This document shows, one piece after another, positions 42,765 through 52,442 of a DNA stretch of 64,000 bases; position 1 is the first letter of the stretch; each line of letters opens with the position of its first letter. Origin of the DNA: Plantactinospora soyae (GTDB lineage: Bacteria > Actinomycetota > Actinomycetes > Mycobacteriales > Micromonosporaceae); the NCBI RefSeq assembly GCF_014874095.1, contig NZ_JADBEB010000001.1, forward strand, positions 9,610,001 to 9,674,000. Direction: 5' to 3'. The translations under genes and the position numbers were made by a program. The notes under the pieces were generated by a model. The model saw only the letters and a program-made list of their open reading frames with translations, made no database searches and was not told where the DNA came from.

Positions 42765-43526
42765 ATGACTGGACGAGCGGTACTGGTGACGGGGGCGTCC
42801 CGAGGGATCGGGCGTGCGGTGGCGATGGCGTTCGCCGAGAGCGGAGACCGGGTCGCGGTGCACCACCGCGACTCAGCGCCGCTGGCCGGGCAGCTCGCCA
42901 CGGCACTGCCCGGCGAGGGGCACATCGTGGTCCAGGCCGACCTGGCCGACCCGGCCGCCGTACAGGCCATGGTCGACGACGCGGCCGCCCGGCTCGGCGG
43001 GCTCGACGTACTGGTGAACAACGCCGGGACGTTCGGTCCGCTGGACGACGCGCACCCGGTCTTCGACACGTCCTACGAGCAGTGGCAGCAGCAGTGGCGC
43101 CGGACGATCGACGTCAACCTGTTCGGCGTGGCCAACACGATCTGGTGCGCCGCCCGGCACCTGCGGGACCGGGGCGGGCGGATCGTCAACGTCTCGTCCC
43201 GGGGCGCCTTCCGGGGCGAGCCGAGCCAGCCGGCGTACGGCGCCAGCAAGGCCGGACTGAACTCGCTCGGTCAGTCGCTCGCGGTCGCCCTCGCCCCGTA
43301 CGGCATCGCGGTGGCCACGGTCGCGCCCGGCTTCGTGGAGACCGACATGACCAACGAGCACCTCAAGGCAGCCCGGGGCGACGCGATCCGGGCGCAGAGC
43401 CCGTTCAACCGGGTCGCCCGGCCCGAGGAGATCGCCGCCGCCGTGCACTGGTTGGCCTCGCCCGAGGCGGAGTGGGCCTCGGGCACCATCGTCGACCTGA
43501 ACGGCGCCTCCTACCTGCGTACCTGA
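42765..43526 (+). CDS. short-chain dehydrogenase/reductase
   Basis: A 253-residue NAD(P)-dependent oxidoreductase. The cofactor motif is TGASRGIG, with LVNNAG in strand 4. The catalytic Ser is in NVSSRG and the YxxxK in YGASKAGLN. The PGFVETDM loop follows. It resembles 3-oxoacyl-ACP reductase-like SDRs, but the substrate cannot be inferred. The ATG at 42765 is the only sensible start. It precedes the GH3 gene by 92 bases on the same strand. Confidence 0.92.
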   Translation: MTGRAVLVTGASRGIGRAVAMAFAESGDRVAVHHRDSAPLAGQLATALPGEGHIVVQADLADPAAVQAMVDDAAARLGGLDVLVNNAGTFGPLDDAHPVFDTSYEQWQQQWRRTIDVNLFGVANTIWCAARHLRDRGGRIVNVSSRGAFRGEPSQPAYGASKAGLNSLGQSLAVALAPYGIAVATVAPGFVETDMTNEHLKAARGDAIRAQSPFNRVARPEEIAAAVHWLASPEAEWASGTIVDLNGASYLRT

Positions 43527-43618
43527 ACCCGCCAGGCGGTTCGGTTCGGGTCCGACGGATAACGCCGGGCGGCTCCGGCTGGCAGGATGATCGATATCTG
43601 GGCCAGCGGAGGTGCGGG

Positions 43619-46189
43619 ATGACGGTCGGTCGGCGGAACGAGACGGTGCTCGACGGGGACGGCAGGGCCGTCGGTCGGGACGAGGCGGTGTACGAACGGG
43701 CACTGGCCACACTCGACCTGGAGGCCAAGGTACGGCTGCTCTCCGGCCAGGACTTCTGGACCCTGCCGGCGATCGCGGAGATCGGCCTCGACTCGCTGGT
43801 GATGTCGGACGGTCCGATCGGGATACGCGGGGTCCGCTGGACTCCGGACGATCCGTCGATCGCGCTGCCCAGCCCCACCGCGCTCGCCGCCACCTGGGAT
43901 CCCGGGCTGGCCCGCCGCGCCGGTCGGCTGCTCGGCGCGCAGTGCCGCCGCAAGGGCATCCACCTGCTCCTCGCCCCCACCGTCAACCTGCACCGCAGCC
44001 CGCTGGGCGGACGGCACTTCGAGTGCTACTCCGAGGACCCGCTGCTCACCGCCGAGATCGGCGTGGGCTACCTGACCGGCGTCCAGGACCTGGGTGTGGG
44101 TGCCACCGTCAAGCACTTCGTGGCCAACGACTCGGAGACCGACCGGTTCACCGTCGACGTACGGGTCTCCGAGCGGGCGCTCCGGGAGATCTACCTCGTT
44201 CCGTTCGAGCGGATCGTCGCCGCCGGGGCCTGGGCGGTGATGGCGGCGTACAACGGGGTCAACGGCAGCACCATGACCGAGCACGGCGGGCTGCTGCGGG
44301 ACCTGCTCAAGGACGAGTGGGGCTTCGACGGGGTCGTCGTCTCCGACTGGACGGCGGCCCGGAGCACCGCGGCGACGGCCAACGGCGGGCTCGACGTGGT
44401 GATGCCGGCCGCCGGCGATCCGTGGGGCGCGGCACTGGTCGCCGCCGTCCGCGACGGCACCGTCGACGAGGCGGTCGTCGACGACAAGGTACGGCGGGTA
44501 CTCCGGCTCGCGGGCCGGTTGGGGCTGCTCGACGGCGTACCCCCGGCGGTGGATCCGTCCGACCGGCCCACCGCCGGAGACGGCGCCGCCGTCGCCCACG
44601 AGGTGGCGACCCGCTCGTTCGTGCTGGCCCGCAACGCCGACGACCTGCTGCCGTTGGACGCCGGCCGGCTACGCCGGGTCGCGGTGCTCGGCGCGCTCGC
44701 CGACGACGCCCGGATCCAGGGTGGCGGCAGCGCGCTCGTCGCGCCGCCGCACGCGATTTCGCCGCTCGCCGGCCTGTCCGCCGCCCTCCCCGACGTCGAG
44801 ATCGGGTACGCGGTCGGCGCCGACCCCCGGCTCCGGCTGCCGGCCGCCGGCGGCGTGCAGTGGACGCCGATCACCGCGACCCTGCGGGCCGACGACGGCC
44901 GGGTGCTCTACCGGGCGGAGTTGGACCGGGCCACGGTGCGCTGGATGGGCGACCTGCCGGACGGGGTCCGGCCGGCCGAGCTGGCCAGCATCGAAATCTC
45001 CGCCCGGTACACCCCGATGGCCGGTGGCACGCACCAACTCGCCATCGACGGCTTCGGGCTGTTCACCCTCGCCCTGGACGGCGTCGAACTCTTCGACGGC
45101 CCGCTCTTCGACGAGGCGGAGGAGCCCGACGCGGTATTCCGCTCCCCGGTCGAGCGCCGCTTCGACGTCCCGGTACGCGCCGGCGAGGCGGTCGAGGTAC
45201 GGCTCACCCGGCGGGTGGTCGACGGCCTTGTCGGGTACGTCTCGTTCACGCTCGGCCATCGCGGCCCGGTTCCGGGCCCGGTCGACGCCGCCGGCCCCGC
45301 ACCGGAGGTGACCAGGCCAGACGCGACCACGACGGCCTCCGGCCCGGCCACGACGGCACCGGACAGCTCCGGAGCGGCCGAGGCGGCGCTGCTCGACGAG
45401 GCGGTCCGGGTGGCGGCCGGCGCCGACGTGGCGGTGGTCGTGGTCGGCACCACCGAGGAGGTGGAGTCGGAGGGGTTCGACCGGACGTCGCTGGCCCTGC
45501 CCGGCCGGCAGGACGAGCTGGTGTTCCGGGTCGCGGCGGCCAATCCCCGGACGGTCGTGGTGGTGAACGCCGGCTCCCCGGTACTGATGCCCTGGGCCGA
45601 CGAGGTCGCGGCGATCCTGCTCACCTGGTTTCCCGGTCAGGAGGCGGGCACGGCGCTCGCCGACGTACTGCTCGGTCGGGCCGAGCCGGGCGGACGGCTG
45701 CCCACCACCTGGCCGCGCCGGCCGGAGGACTGCCCGGCGCTGGACACCACTCCGACGGACGGGGTGCTCGACTACTCCGACGGGATCTTCGTCGGCTATC
45801 GCGGCTGGCAGGCCGAACCGCTGTTCCCGTTCGGACACGGGCTCGGCTACACCGACTGGGACTACCGGTCGCTGACCGTCGAGACCGGACCGGACGGGCC
45901 GGTCGCGGTGGTCACGGTCCGGAACACCGGCGACCGGGTCGGCCGCGAGGTGGTGCAGGTGTACGTCGGCCCGCGCGTCGCCGAGCCGGACCGACCGGTC
46001 CGCTGGCTCGCCGGCTTCGCCGCTGTCGAGGCGGCTCCCGGCGAGTCGGTGACCGTCCGGGTGACCCTGCCGGCGCGCACCGCGCAGGTCTGGACGGCGG
46101 ACGGCTGGCTGACCAGAACCGGGAGCTACCGGGTCGAGGCGGCCCGCAGCCTCGCCGACCTCCGGCTGACCGCCGAACTCGACCTCTGA
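43619..46189 (+). CDS. glycoside hydrolase family 3 beta-glucosidase with PA14 insert
   Basis: An 856-residue cytoplasmic-looking enzyme that removes terminal beta-linked sugars. The N-terminal barrel has LLAPTVNLHRSPLGGRHFEC, KHFVANDSETDR and the nucleophile Asp243 in VVSDWTA. The second domain (RRVAVLGALADDARIQGGGS, then VVVVGTTEEVESEGFDR with the likely acid Glu) is interrupted near residues 410-560 by a PA14-like insert (GTHQLAIDGFGLFTLALDG). A fibronectin-III-like domain ends it. The ATG at 43619 has GGAGGT upstream. It has no signal peptide, so it probably acts on imported oligosaccharides. Confidence 0.93.
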   Translation: MTVGRRNETVLDGDGRAVGRDEAVYERALATLDLEAKVRLLSGQDFWTLPAIAEIGLDSLVMSDGPIGIRGVRWTPDDPSIALPSPTALAATWDPGLARRAGRLLGAQCRRKGIHLLLAPTVNLHRSPLGGRHFECYSEDPLLTAEIGVGYLTGVQDLGVGATVKHFVANDSETDRFTVDVRVSERALREIYLVPFERIVAAGAWAVMAAYNGVNGSTMTEHGGLLRDLLKDEWGFDGVVVSDWTAARSTAATANGGLDVVMPAAGDPWGAALVAAVRDGTVDEAVVDDKVRRVLRLAGRLGLLDGVPPAVDPSDRPTAGDGAAVAHEVATRSFVLARNADDLLPLDAGRLRRVAVLGALADDARIQGGGSALVAPPHAISPLAGLSAALPDVEIGYAVGADPRLRLPAAGGVQWTPITATLRADDGRVLYRAELDRATVRWMGDLPDGVRPAELASIEISARYTPMAGGTHQLAIDGFGLFTLALDGVELFDGPLFDEAEEPDAVFRSPVERRFDVPVRAGEAVEVRLTRRVVDGLVGYVSFTLGHRGPVPGPVDAAGPAPEVTRPDATTTASGPATTAPDSSGAAEAALLDEAVRVAAGADVAVVVVGTTEEVESEGFDRTSLALPGRQDELVFRVAAANPRTVVVVNAGSPVLMPWADEVAAILLTWFPGQEAGTALADVLLGRAEPGGRLPTTWPRRPEDCPALDTTPTDGVLDYSDGIFVGYRGWQAEPLFPFGHGLGYTDWDYRSLTVETGPDGPVAVVTVRNTGDRVGREVVQVYVGPRVAEPDRPVRWLAGFAAVEAAPGESVTVRVTLPARTAQVWTADGWLTRTGSYRVEAARSLADLRLTAELDL

Positions 46190-46232
46190 TTCCGGCTCGG
46201 GGAGGGCGGTGCGTCGACCGGTGGCCCGAGCC

Positions 46233-46976
46233 TCACCACCGGCCGAGGCGGGCCGAGAGTACGGCGAGCGCGGCGACTCCGGCGGTCGAGGTCCGCAACA
46301 CCTCGGTGCCGAGCCGTACCGGCACCGCCCCGGCCGAGGTCAGCGTCTCCAGTTCGGTGGGCGACACGCCACCCTCGGGGCCGACCACCAGCACGATCCC
46401 GCCGGTCGTCGGCAGGTCCACTGTGGCAAGTCGGGGTTCCGCCTCCTCGTGCAGGACGAAGCCAGCCGCCGCCCCGGTGATCCGTGCCGCGACCAGTCGG
46501 GTCGACTCGTCCGGTGCCGCCGCGGTTCCGGAGACCACCGGCAGCCAGGGCCGGCGGGCCTGCTTGGCCGCCTCCCGGGCGGTCGTCACCCACCGCTCAC
46601 GCGCCCGGCCGCCCCGGTCGCCCCGCCACTGCGCGACGGAGCGCTCGGCCGCCCAGGGCACGATCTCGTCCGCCCCGACCTCGGTCATCGCCTGTACGGC
46701 CAGCTCGCCCCGATCGCCCTTGGCGATGCCCTGTACGACGACGAGCCTCGGGTCGGGCGGCTCGACGTACCGCCGGGTGGTGACGGAGGCCGTCAGGGTG
46801 CCCCGGCCGACGGCGGTGACGACGGCGGTGGCCGTGCCGCCGCGCCCGTCGGCGAGCAGCAGTTCCTCGCCGGTACGCAGTCGTTGTACGGTCGCCGCGT
46901 GGTGCCCCTCCGGGCCGTCGAGGGTGACGACGTCATCGGAGGGTAGCGACTCGACCAGGAACAACGGCGCACTCAC
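46233..46976 (-). CDS. rsmE: 16S rRNA m3U1498 methyltransferase RsmE
   Basis: A 247-residue SPOUT-class methyltransferase. The N-terminal PUA-like domain contains GPEGHHAATVQRLRTGEEL. The C-terminal knot has GIAKGDRGELAVQAMTEVGA, EAAKQARRPWLPVVS, the SAM-binding VLVVGPEGGVSPTELE and RLGTEVLRTSTAGVAAL. It modifies U1498 of 16S rRNA, using intact 30S subunits. The start is the GTG at 46976. Its place next to dnaJ and hrcA is conserved in many Gram-positive genomes. Confidence 0.95.
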   Translation of the reverse strand: MSAPLFLVESLPSDDVVTLDGPEGHHAATVQRLRTGEELLLADGRGGTATAVVTAVGRGTLTASVTTRRYVEPPDPRLVVVQGIAKGDRGELAVQAMTEVGADEIVPWAAERSVAQWRGDRGGRARERWVTTAREAAKQARRPWLPVVSGTAAAPDESTRLVAARITGAAAGFVLHEEAEPRLATVDLPTTGGIVLVVGPEGGVSPTELETLTSAGAVPVRLGTEVLRTSTAGVAALAVLSARLGRW

Positions 46977-47033
46977 GGCGAGCAGGTTAGCTCACCGGGG
47001 CGTGGCCGTACCCGGGAAGTGGCCCCGACGCGA

Positions 47034-47082
47034 ACCGGCCCGCCGGCCGGACTGGTCGTCCGGTCACGGTCGGCGGGCCGGT
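47034..47082 (-). terminator. possible hairpin terminator after dnaJ
   Basis: A 12-bp perfect stem (ACCGGCCCGCCG with CGGCGGGCCGGT) encloses a 25-base loop, starting 13 bases past the dnaJ stop on the minus strand. There is no U-tract, and the long loop weakens the case. Confidence 0.45.
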
Positions 47083-47095
47083 CCGGCCGCTGTCG

Positions 47096-48232
47096 TCAGG
47101 CGTGGCCGTTGAAGGCGTCGCGCATCCGGGAGAAGAAGCCGCCCTGCTTGCTCAGCTCGGCGACCTCCTCGCCCCGGGTCTTGGCGAAGTCCCGCAGCAT
47201 CCGTTCCTGGTCGGCGTCGAGTTTCGTGGGCGTCCGGACGTCGAGGTGGACGTAGAGGTCACCCCGGCCGGTACCGCGCAGGTGCGGTACGCCCCGGGCC
47301 CGCAGCCGCAGCGTCGAGCCCGGCTGGGTCCCCGGCTTGACGTCGACCGGCTCGTCGCTGTCCAGCGTCTTGATGGTCAGTCGGGTGCCCAGCGCCGCCG
47401 CCGTCATCGGCACCGTCACCCGGCAGTGCAGGTCGTCGCCCTTGCGGGAGTAGACGTCGTGCGGTCGCTCGTGGATCTCGACGTACAGGTCTCCGGCGGT
47501 GCCGCCACCGGGGCCGACCTCGCCCTGCTGGGCCAGCCGGATCCGCATGCCGTCCTCGACCCCGGCCGGGATCTTGACGGTCAGCGAACGCCGGGTACGC
47601 ACCCGGCCGTCACCGGCGCAGGTGGGGCAGGGGTGCGGGACGACCGTGCCGTAGCCCTGGCAGACGGTGCACGGCCGGGACGAGACGACCTGGCCGAGGA
47701 AGGTGCGCTGCACCGACTGCACCTCGCCCCGCCCGCCGCACGCCTCGCAGGTGGCGAGGTGGGTGCCCGCCGCCGTACCGGCGCCGGAGCAGGTGGTGCA
47801 GAGCACGGCGGTGTCCACCGCGATCGGTGCCTCGACCCCGAACGCCGTCTCCGGCAGGTCCAGTTCGAGCCGCAGGATGGCGTCGGCACCGGGCCGGGTA
47901 CGGGGTCGCGGTCCCCGAGAGCCACCAGCGGCTCCGAAGAACGCGTCCATGATGTCCTGGAAGCCGACGAACGGTCCGCCGGCGCCCCCCGGGCCCGCGC
48001 CGGGGCCGCCGCCCGGAGCGAGCGGGTCCCCACCAAGATCGACAATCTGCCGCTTCTGGTCGTCGGAGAGGACCTCGTACGCGGCGTTGATGTCCTTGAA
48101 CTTCTCGTGTGCCTCCGGATCCGGATTCACGTCCGGGTGGTACTGCCGCGCCAACTTCCGGTAGGCACGCTTGATCTCGTCGTCGGAGGCGTCCCGGCTG
48201 ACGCCGAGAATCCCGTAGTAGTCCTTGGCCAC
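47096..48232 (-). CDS. dnaJ: chaperone DnaJ (DnaJ2-type)
   Basis: A 378-residue Hsp40 co-chaperone. The J domain has [21 protein letters not shown] and the HPD motif. A Gly/Pro-rich linker follows, then four zinc-binding repeats ([32 protein letters not shown]) and the substrate-binding C-domain ([20 protein letters not shown]). It stimulates DnaK; dnaK and grpE are not in this window. The GTG at 48232 is preferred to an ATG at 48250 because it gives the standard N-terminus. It lies 66 bases after hrcA, so the pair is probably one heat-shock operon. Confidence 0.95.
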   Translation of the reverse strand: MAKDYYGILGVSRDASDDEIKRAYRKLARQYHPDVNPDPEAHEKFKDINAAYEVLSDDQKRQIVDLGGDPLAPGGGPGAGPGGAGGPFVGFQDIMDAFFGAAGGSRGPRPRTRPGADAILRLELDLPETAFGVEAPIAVDTAVLCTTCSGAGTAAGTHLATCEACGGRGEVQSVQRTFLGQVVSSRPCTVCQGYGTVVPHPCPTCAGDGRVRTRRSLTVKIPAGVEDGMRIRLAQQGEVGPGGGTAGDLYVEIHERPHDVYSRKGDDLHCRVTVPMTAAALGTRLTIKTLDSDEPVDVKPGTQPGSTLRLRARGVPHLRGTGRGDLYVHLDVRTPTKLDADQERMLRDFAKTRGEEVAELSKQGGFFSRMRDAFNGHA

Positions 48233-48298
48233 TGCGTTCCGTGTCCTCATGTCTGTCTCGCGTTACCGTCCGCCGGTCGTCTCAGGTGAGCTTTGGGG

Positions 48299-49321
48299 TC
48301 AGTTCTGTGCCAGAACGTCGCCGACGTAGCGTGCCACGGCCCGCACCGTGGCGATGGTGCCCGGGTAGTCCATCCGGGTCGGGCCCAGCACGCCGAGGCC
48401 GCCGAGGATGGTCGCCCCCGGACCGTATCCGGTGCTGACCACCGAGGTGGCCCGGAGATTGTCTATCTCGTTCTCGTCGCCGATACGGACCTGGAGTGTG
48501 TTCGGTTCGACCTCACCGATCAGCTTGAGCAGGATGACCTCCTCCTCCAGCGCCTCGAGGATCGGTCGCAGCGAACCCTGGAAGTCGAGCAGCCCGCCAC
48601 GGGCCAGGTTGGCGGTGCCGGCCAGGGCGATCCGCTCCTCGTGCCGCTCGACCAGGGTCTCCATCAGCACGGTGGCGAGGGTGGTCATCGCCGGGGACAG
48701 GCCCGGCGCCACCTCGTCGATCAGGGCCTGGACCAGCGGCGGGGTCTCGGCCAGCTTCTGGCCGCCGAGCCGCTCGTTCACCAGCCGGCGCAGGTCCGTC
48801 ACGTCGTCGGCGCTGATCGGTGCCGGCAGTTCGACCAGGCGCTGCTCCACCCGGCCGGTGTCGGCGATCATGACGAGCATCAGCCGGGTCGTGGAGATCG
48901 GCACGAGTTCGAGATGCCGCACCGACGACCGGGCCAGGCTCGGGTACTGCACCACGGCCACCTGCCGGGTCAACTGGGCGAGCAGCCGCACCGTGCGGTG
49001 CACCACGTCGTCGAGGTCGACCGCGCCGATCATGAAGCGTTCGATCGCCCGGCGCTCGGCCGGGGTGAGCGGCTTGACCCGGGAGAGCCGGTCCACGAAG
49101 AGCCGGTAGCCGCGGTCGGTGGGCACCCGGCCGGCACTGGTGTGCGGCTGCCGGATGTAGCCCTCCTCCTCCAGCACGGCCATGTCGTTGCGGACGGTGG
49201 CCGGGGACACTCCGAGCTGGTGGCGCTCGACCAGCGCCTTGCTGCCGACCGGTTCCTGGGTGGCGACGTAGTCCTCCACGATCGCGCGCAGCACGTCGAG
49301 CTTGCGGTCGTCGAGACCCAT
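48299..49321 (-). CDS. hrcA: heat-inducible transcription repressor HrcA
   Basis: A 340-residue repressor that binds CIRCE and is released when GroEL is occupied. The winged helix is in [20 protein letters not shown] and [20 protein letters not shown], followed by [19 protein letters not shown]. The C-terminal part ([39 protein letters not shown]) is the dimerisation/GAF-like domain. The ATG at 49321 has GGGAGGTGAGG upstream. A CIRCE operator lies 76 bases before it. Confidence 0.96.
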   Translation of the reverse strand: MGLDDRKLDVLRAIVEDYVATQEPVGSKALVERHQLGVSPATVRNDMAVLEEEGYIRQPHTSAGRVPTDRGYRLFVDRLSRVKPLTPAERRAIERFMIGAVDLDDVVHRTVRLLAQLTRQVAVVQYPSLARSSVRHLELVPISTTRLMLVMIADTGRVEQRLVELPAPISADDVTDLRRLVNERLGGQKLAETPPLVQALIDEVAPGLSPAMTTLATVLMETLVERHEERIALAGTANLARGGLLDFQGSLRPILEALEEEVILLKLIGEVEPNTLQVRIGDENEIDNLRATSVVSTGYGPGATILGGLGVLGPTRMDYPGTIATVRAVARYVGDVLAQN

Positions 49322-49396
49322 CCTCACCTCCCTGCGACGCCCCGGCCCCGGCACCGATACGGCCGGGGCGGCCACGACGGTCGGGCCACGGTTTCC

Positions 49397-49423
49397 CTGG
49401 CACTCGACTGTAGCGAGTGCCAG
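49397..49423 (-). promoter_or_regulatory. CIRCE operator
   Basis: CTGGCACTC-N9-GAGTGCCAG is a perfect inverted repeat and matches the CIRCE consensus (TTAGCACTC-N9-GAGTGCTAA) except in the outer bases. Its position upstream of hrcA predicts HrcA autorepression and heat induction of hrcA-dnaJ. Confidence 0.95.
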
Positions 49424-49598
49424 TCTACGACCAAGGTGTACCGGACGCGATGATCGTTTGGAAGGGCTGCCTGAGCCCGGACAACAGGCTTGCCCGGACA
49501 CCCTACCCCGGCGGACCTAACAGGCACGGTCGGCTATTGTCCAGATCCGATCGTGGGCGTGGCTGGCGTCACTTGATCCGGGCCCCTACCGTGGCCCC

Positions 49599-50240
49599 AT
49601 GACTGAACCACCTCGCCCTCCCGGAGACTACGGCCCGGGTGGTCCGCCACACGATCCGTACTCGCCGGGCGCTCAGCCGCCGACCTCCGGCGGTGGCGCA
49701 TATCCTCCGCCGACCTCCGGCGGCGGTGCGTACCCCCCGCAGGACGGTTATCCCCCGCAGGACGGTTACCCCCCACAAGGTGGTTACCCGCAGGGTGGTT
49801 ACCCCCCACAGGGTGGTTACCCGCAGGGCGGCTATCCGCAGGGCGGTTACCCGCCACCCGGTGGCCAGTACGGCGGCCCGGCTCCGGCCGGCTACGCCAA
49901 CAGCGACGACAAGACCTGGTCCCTGGTCGCCCACTTCGGCGGCGCCGCCGGCGCCTTCGTCGGCGGTGGCGCGGGTGGCTGGATCGCCCCACTGATCGCG
50001 TTGCTGGTCCGCGGCAAGGAGTCGCCGACGGCTCGGGCCCACGCGCTGGCGGCCCTCAACTTCCATATCCTCTGGTCGATCATCGCGATCGTCGGTTACA
50101 TCCTGATCTGCGTCTTCATCGGCATCCTGGTCGTGCTTGCCGCATGGCTCATCGCCTCGATCTTCGGACTCATCGCCGGGCTCAAGGCGGTCAACGGCGA
50201 GCTGTACAAGTATCCGATGTCGATCAATATGATCAAGTAG
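49599..50240 (+). CDS. DUF4870 membrane protein with Pro/Gly/Tyr-rich N-terminus
   Basis: A 213-residue protein. The first 100 residues are low-complexity with repeats of PPQGGYPQGGY type, encoded by near-identical DNA units at about 49740-49860. The C-terminal domain starts DDKTWSLVAHFGGAAGAFVG and has three to four helices (WIAPLIALLVRG, AALNFHILWSIIAIVGYILI, LVVLAAWLIASIFGLIAGL), the DUF4870 pattern. Its function is unknown. It is divergent from hrcA and shares its style of tail with the protein at 5024-5809. Confidence 0.88.
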   Translation: MTEPPRPPGDYGPGGPPHDPYSPGAQPPTSGGGAYPPPTSGGGAYPPQDGYPPQDGYPPQGGYPQGGYPPQGGYPQGGYPQGGYPPPGGQYGGPAPAGYANSDDKTWSLVAHFGGAAGAFVGGGAGGWIAPLIALLVRGKESPTARAHALAALNFHILWSIIAIVGYILICVFIGILVVLAAWLIASIFGLIAGLKAVNGELYKYPMSINMIK

Positions 50241-50299
50241 CCAGATCCTCGTCGTGCTGGCGGGGGCCCGGGCGACCGGTCTCCCGCCGCCCCTCGAGG

Positions 50300-51523
50300 T
50301 CAGGGCAGCAGGTCCCGGACGACCGCGTCGGCGAGCAGTCGCCCGCGCAGGGTGAGCACGGCCTGCCCCGAGTCGTACGCCGCCCCGTCCAGCAGTCCGG
50401 CGTCGCGGGCCCGGTCCGCACCCGCCCGACCCGGGTCGTCCAGGACCGTCAACGGCAGTCCGGCGGACAACCGCAGCCGCAGCATCACGTCCTCGACCCG
50501 CTGCTCCACCGCCGACAGCAGCTCCCGGGCCTGACCGGGGGACGTCCCCGCACCGAGCCGGGCCGCGTACGTCGCCGGGTGCTTGACGTTCCACCAGCGC
50601 ACCCCGCCGACGTGGCTGTGCGCCCCCGGACCGAGGCCCCACCAGTCCCCGCCGGCCCAGTAGAGCAGGTTGTGCCGGCACCGCGCGGCCGGCGTCCGGG
50701 CCCAGTTGGACACCTCGTACCAGGAGAAACCCGCACCGGACAGCGCCTGCTCCGCGGCCAGGTAACGGTCCGCCGCGACGTCGTCGTCCGGGTACGGCAG
50801 CTCGCCGCGCCGCATCCGGGCCGCCAACCGGGTGCCGTCCTCCACAATCAGGGCGTACGCGCTGACGTGGTCGACGCCGGCGTCGATCACCGCCGCCAGC
50901 GACCCCGCGAAGTCGTCGGCGGTCTCCCCCGGCGTCCCGTAGATCAGGTCCAGGTTGACGTGGTCGAACCCGACCTCCCGGGCCTCCCCGACGGCCTGGA
51001 GCGCACGGCCGGCGGTGTGCCGGCGGTCGAGGATCGCGAGCACTCCGGCCGCGGTCGACTGCATGCCGAGGGAGATCCGGTTGTAGCCGGCGGCCCGCAG
51101 CTCCTTCAACGACTCCCGGGTCACCGACTCCGGGTTCGCCTCCGTGGTGACCTCGACGTCGCCGGCCAGGCCCCACAGCCGATCGATGCCGTCCAGGATC
51201 CGGGCGAGGTCGTCGGCGGGCAGCAGGGTGGGCGTGCCGCCGCCGACGAAGACCGTGTCGACCCGGGCCGGTGGCCGGTCCCCCAGCACCCGACCGGCCA
51301 GCGCCAGCTCGGCGAGGACCTGGTCGACGTAGCCGTCTTGGTCCGTGCTTCCCCCGAGTTCACCCGGGGTGTACGTGTTGAAGTCGCAGTAGCCGCACCG
51401 GCTCGCGCAGAACGGCACGTGGACATAGACGCCGAAGCCCCGCGCCCCCACGGCGGCGCGGGCGGCGTCGGGCAGCGAGCCGTCGACGGGTACGGGTTCA
51501 CCCTCTGGGAGCACACCAGGCAT
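50300..51523 (-). CDS. hemW: radical SAM haem chaperone HemW
   Basis: A 407-residue HemN-like protein. The radical-SAM cluster motif is YVHVPFCASRCGYCDFNTY (Cys-x3-Cys-x2-Cys). Further motifs are VFVGGGTPTLLPADDLARIL, NPESVTRESLKELRAAGYNR and SLGMQSTAAGVLAILDRRHT. HemW transfers haem to acceptor proteins rather than acting as a coproporphyrinogen oxidase. In many bacteria, including actinomycetes, the gene lies between lepA and hrcA, as here. The start is taken at 51523 because no downstream start keeps the conserved N-terminus intact. Confidence 0.93.
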   Translation of the reverse strand: MPGVLPEGEPVPVDGSLPDAARAAVGARGFGVYVHVPFCASRCGYCDFNTYTPGELGGSTDQDGYVDQVLAELALAGRVLGDRPPARVDTVFVGGGTPTLLPADDLARILDGIDRLWGLAGDVEVTTEANPESVTRESLKELRAAGYNRISLGMQSTAAGVLAILDRRHTAGRALQAVGEAREVGFDHVNLDLIYGTPGETADDFAGSLAAVIDAGVDHVSAYALIVEDGTRLAARMRRGELPYPDDDVAADRYLAAEQALSGAGFSWYEVSNWARTPAARCRHNLLYWAGGDWWGLGPGAHSHVGGVRWWNVKHPATYAARLGAGTSPGQARELLSAVEQRVEDVMLRLRLSAGLPLTVLDDPGRAGADRARDAGLLDGAAYDSGQAVLTLRGRLLADAVVRDLLP

Positions 51524-51540
51524 GCGACTAGTGTGCCGGC

Positions 51541-52326
51541 ATGACCTCAGCCCCCGATGCGCTCGTCCGGGCGTCGACCACGCACGGAGTGACGACTCTC
51601 ACCCTGGACAGCCCGCACAACCGGAACGCGCTCTCCACCCCGCTGATGACCCAGTTGCTCGCCGGGCTGGCCGAGGCGGCGGCGGACGACACCGTCCGGG
51701 TGGTGGTGCTCTCGCACGCCGGACCGGTCTTCAGCTCGGGCGCCGACCTGAAGGAGACGGCGGCGGCGTACCGGAACGGCGCCGTGCCGGTGGCGATGCT
51801 GGGTGACGTGCTGGCGGCGATCTGGGAGTGCCCGAAGCCGGTGGTGGCCCGGATCGGCGGGCCGGCCAGGGCCGGTGGGGTGGGTCTGGTCGCGGCGGCC
51901 GACATCGCGATCTGCGCCCAGGAGGCGACGTTCGCCTTCACCGAGGTACGCCTCGGGGTGGTTCCGGCGGTCATCTCCTCGACCGTCCTTCCCCGGCTGC
52001 AACCCCGGGCCGCCGCGGAGCTCTACCTGACCGGGGACGTCTTCGACGGGCGCCGGGCGGCCGAGATCGGGCTGGTCACCACGGTGACGACGACCGAGGC
52101 GCTCGACGAGACGGTGGCCTCGTACTGCCTGGCCCTGGTCCGGGGCGCGCCGGGCGCGCTGGCCGGCGCCAAGGAGCTGCTGCGGCGTCCGCCGGCCCAG
52201 GACTTCCGGACCGGGCTGGCCGGGCTGACCGAGCTGTCGACCCGGTACTTCCACTCGGCGGAGGGTCGGGAGGGCGTCGCCGCGTTCGGTGAGAAACGGC
52301 CTCCCCGATGGGTACCCGGGAGCTGA
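51541..52326 (+). CDS. enoyl-CoA hydratase/isomerase family protein
   Basis: A 261-residue crotonase. The first oxyanion-hole segment is SHAGPVFSSGADLKE; the second is RIGGPARAGGVGLVAAADIA. A Glu in TEVRLGVVPAVIS matches the first catalytic position. It probably hydrates or isomerises enoyl-CoA intermediates of fatty or branched acid breakdown. It begins 17 bases from hemW, in the divergent direction, so the two share a short promoter region. Confidence 0.9.
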   Translation: MTSAPDALVRASTTHGVTTLTLDSPHNRNALSTPLMTQLLAGLAEAAADDTVRVVVLSHAGPVFSSGADLKETAAAYRNGAVPVAMLGDVLAAIWECPKPVVARIGGPARAGGVGLVAAADIAICAQEATFAFTEVRLGVVPAVISSTVLPRLQPRAAAELYLTGDVFDGRRAAEIGLVTTVTTTEALDETVASYCLALVRGAPGALAGAKELLRRPPAQDFRTGLAGLTELSTRYFHSAEGREGVAAFGEKRPPRWVPGS

Positions 52327-52442
52327 GTGTCCCGGGCGTCGGGACGGCACATTCCGGACCGGATACGACGTTTTGAACCTGCTGTGCCGAAGATTTTGGC
52401 CAGCCGACGTACGCTGTGCGCACTATCGGACAGGGGGTGGCG

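Noticed and set aside
49569-51176. A 535-codon minus-strand frame through hemW and opposite the DUF4870 gene
   Set aside because: No recognisable domain; it is a shadow of hemW in another frame and of the repeat-rich DUF4870 gene.
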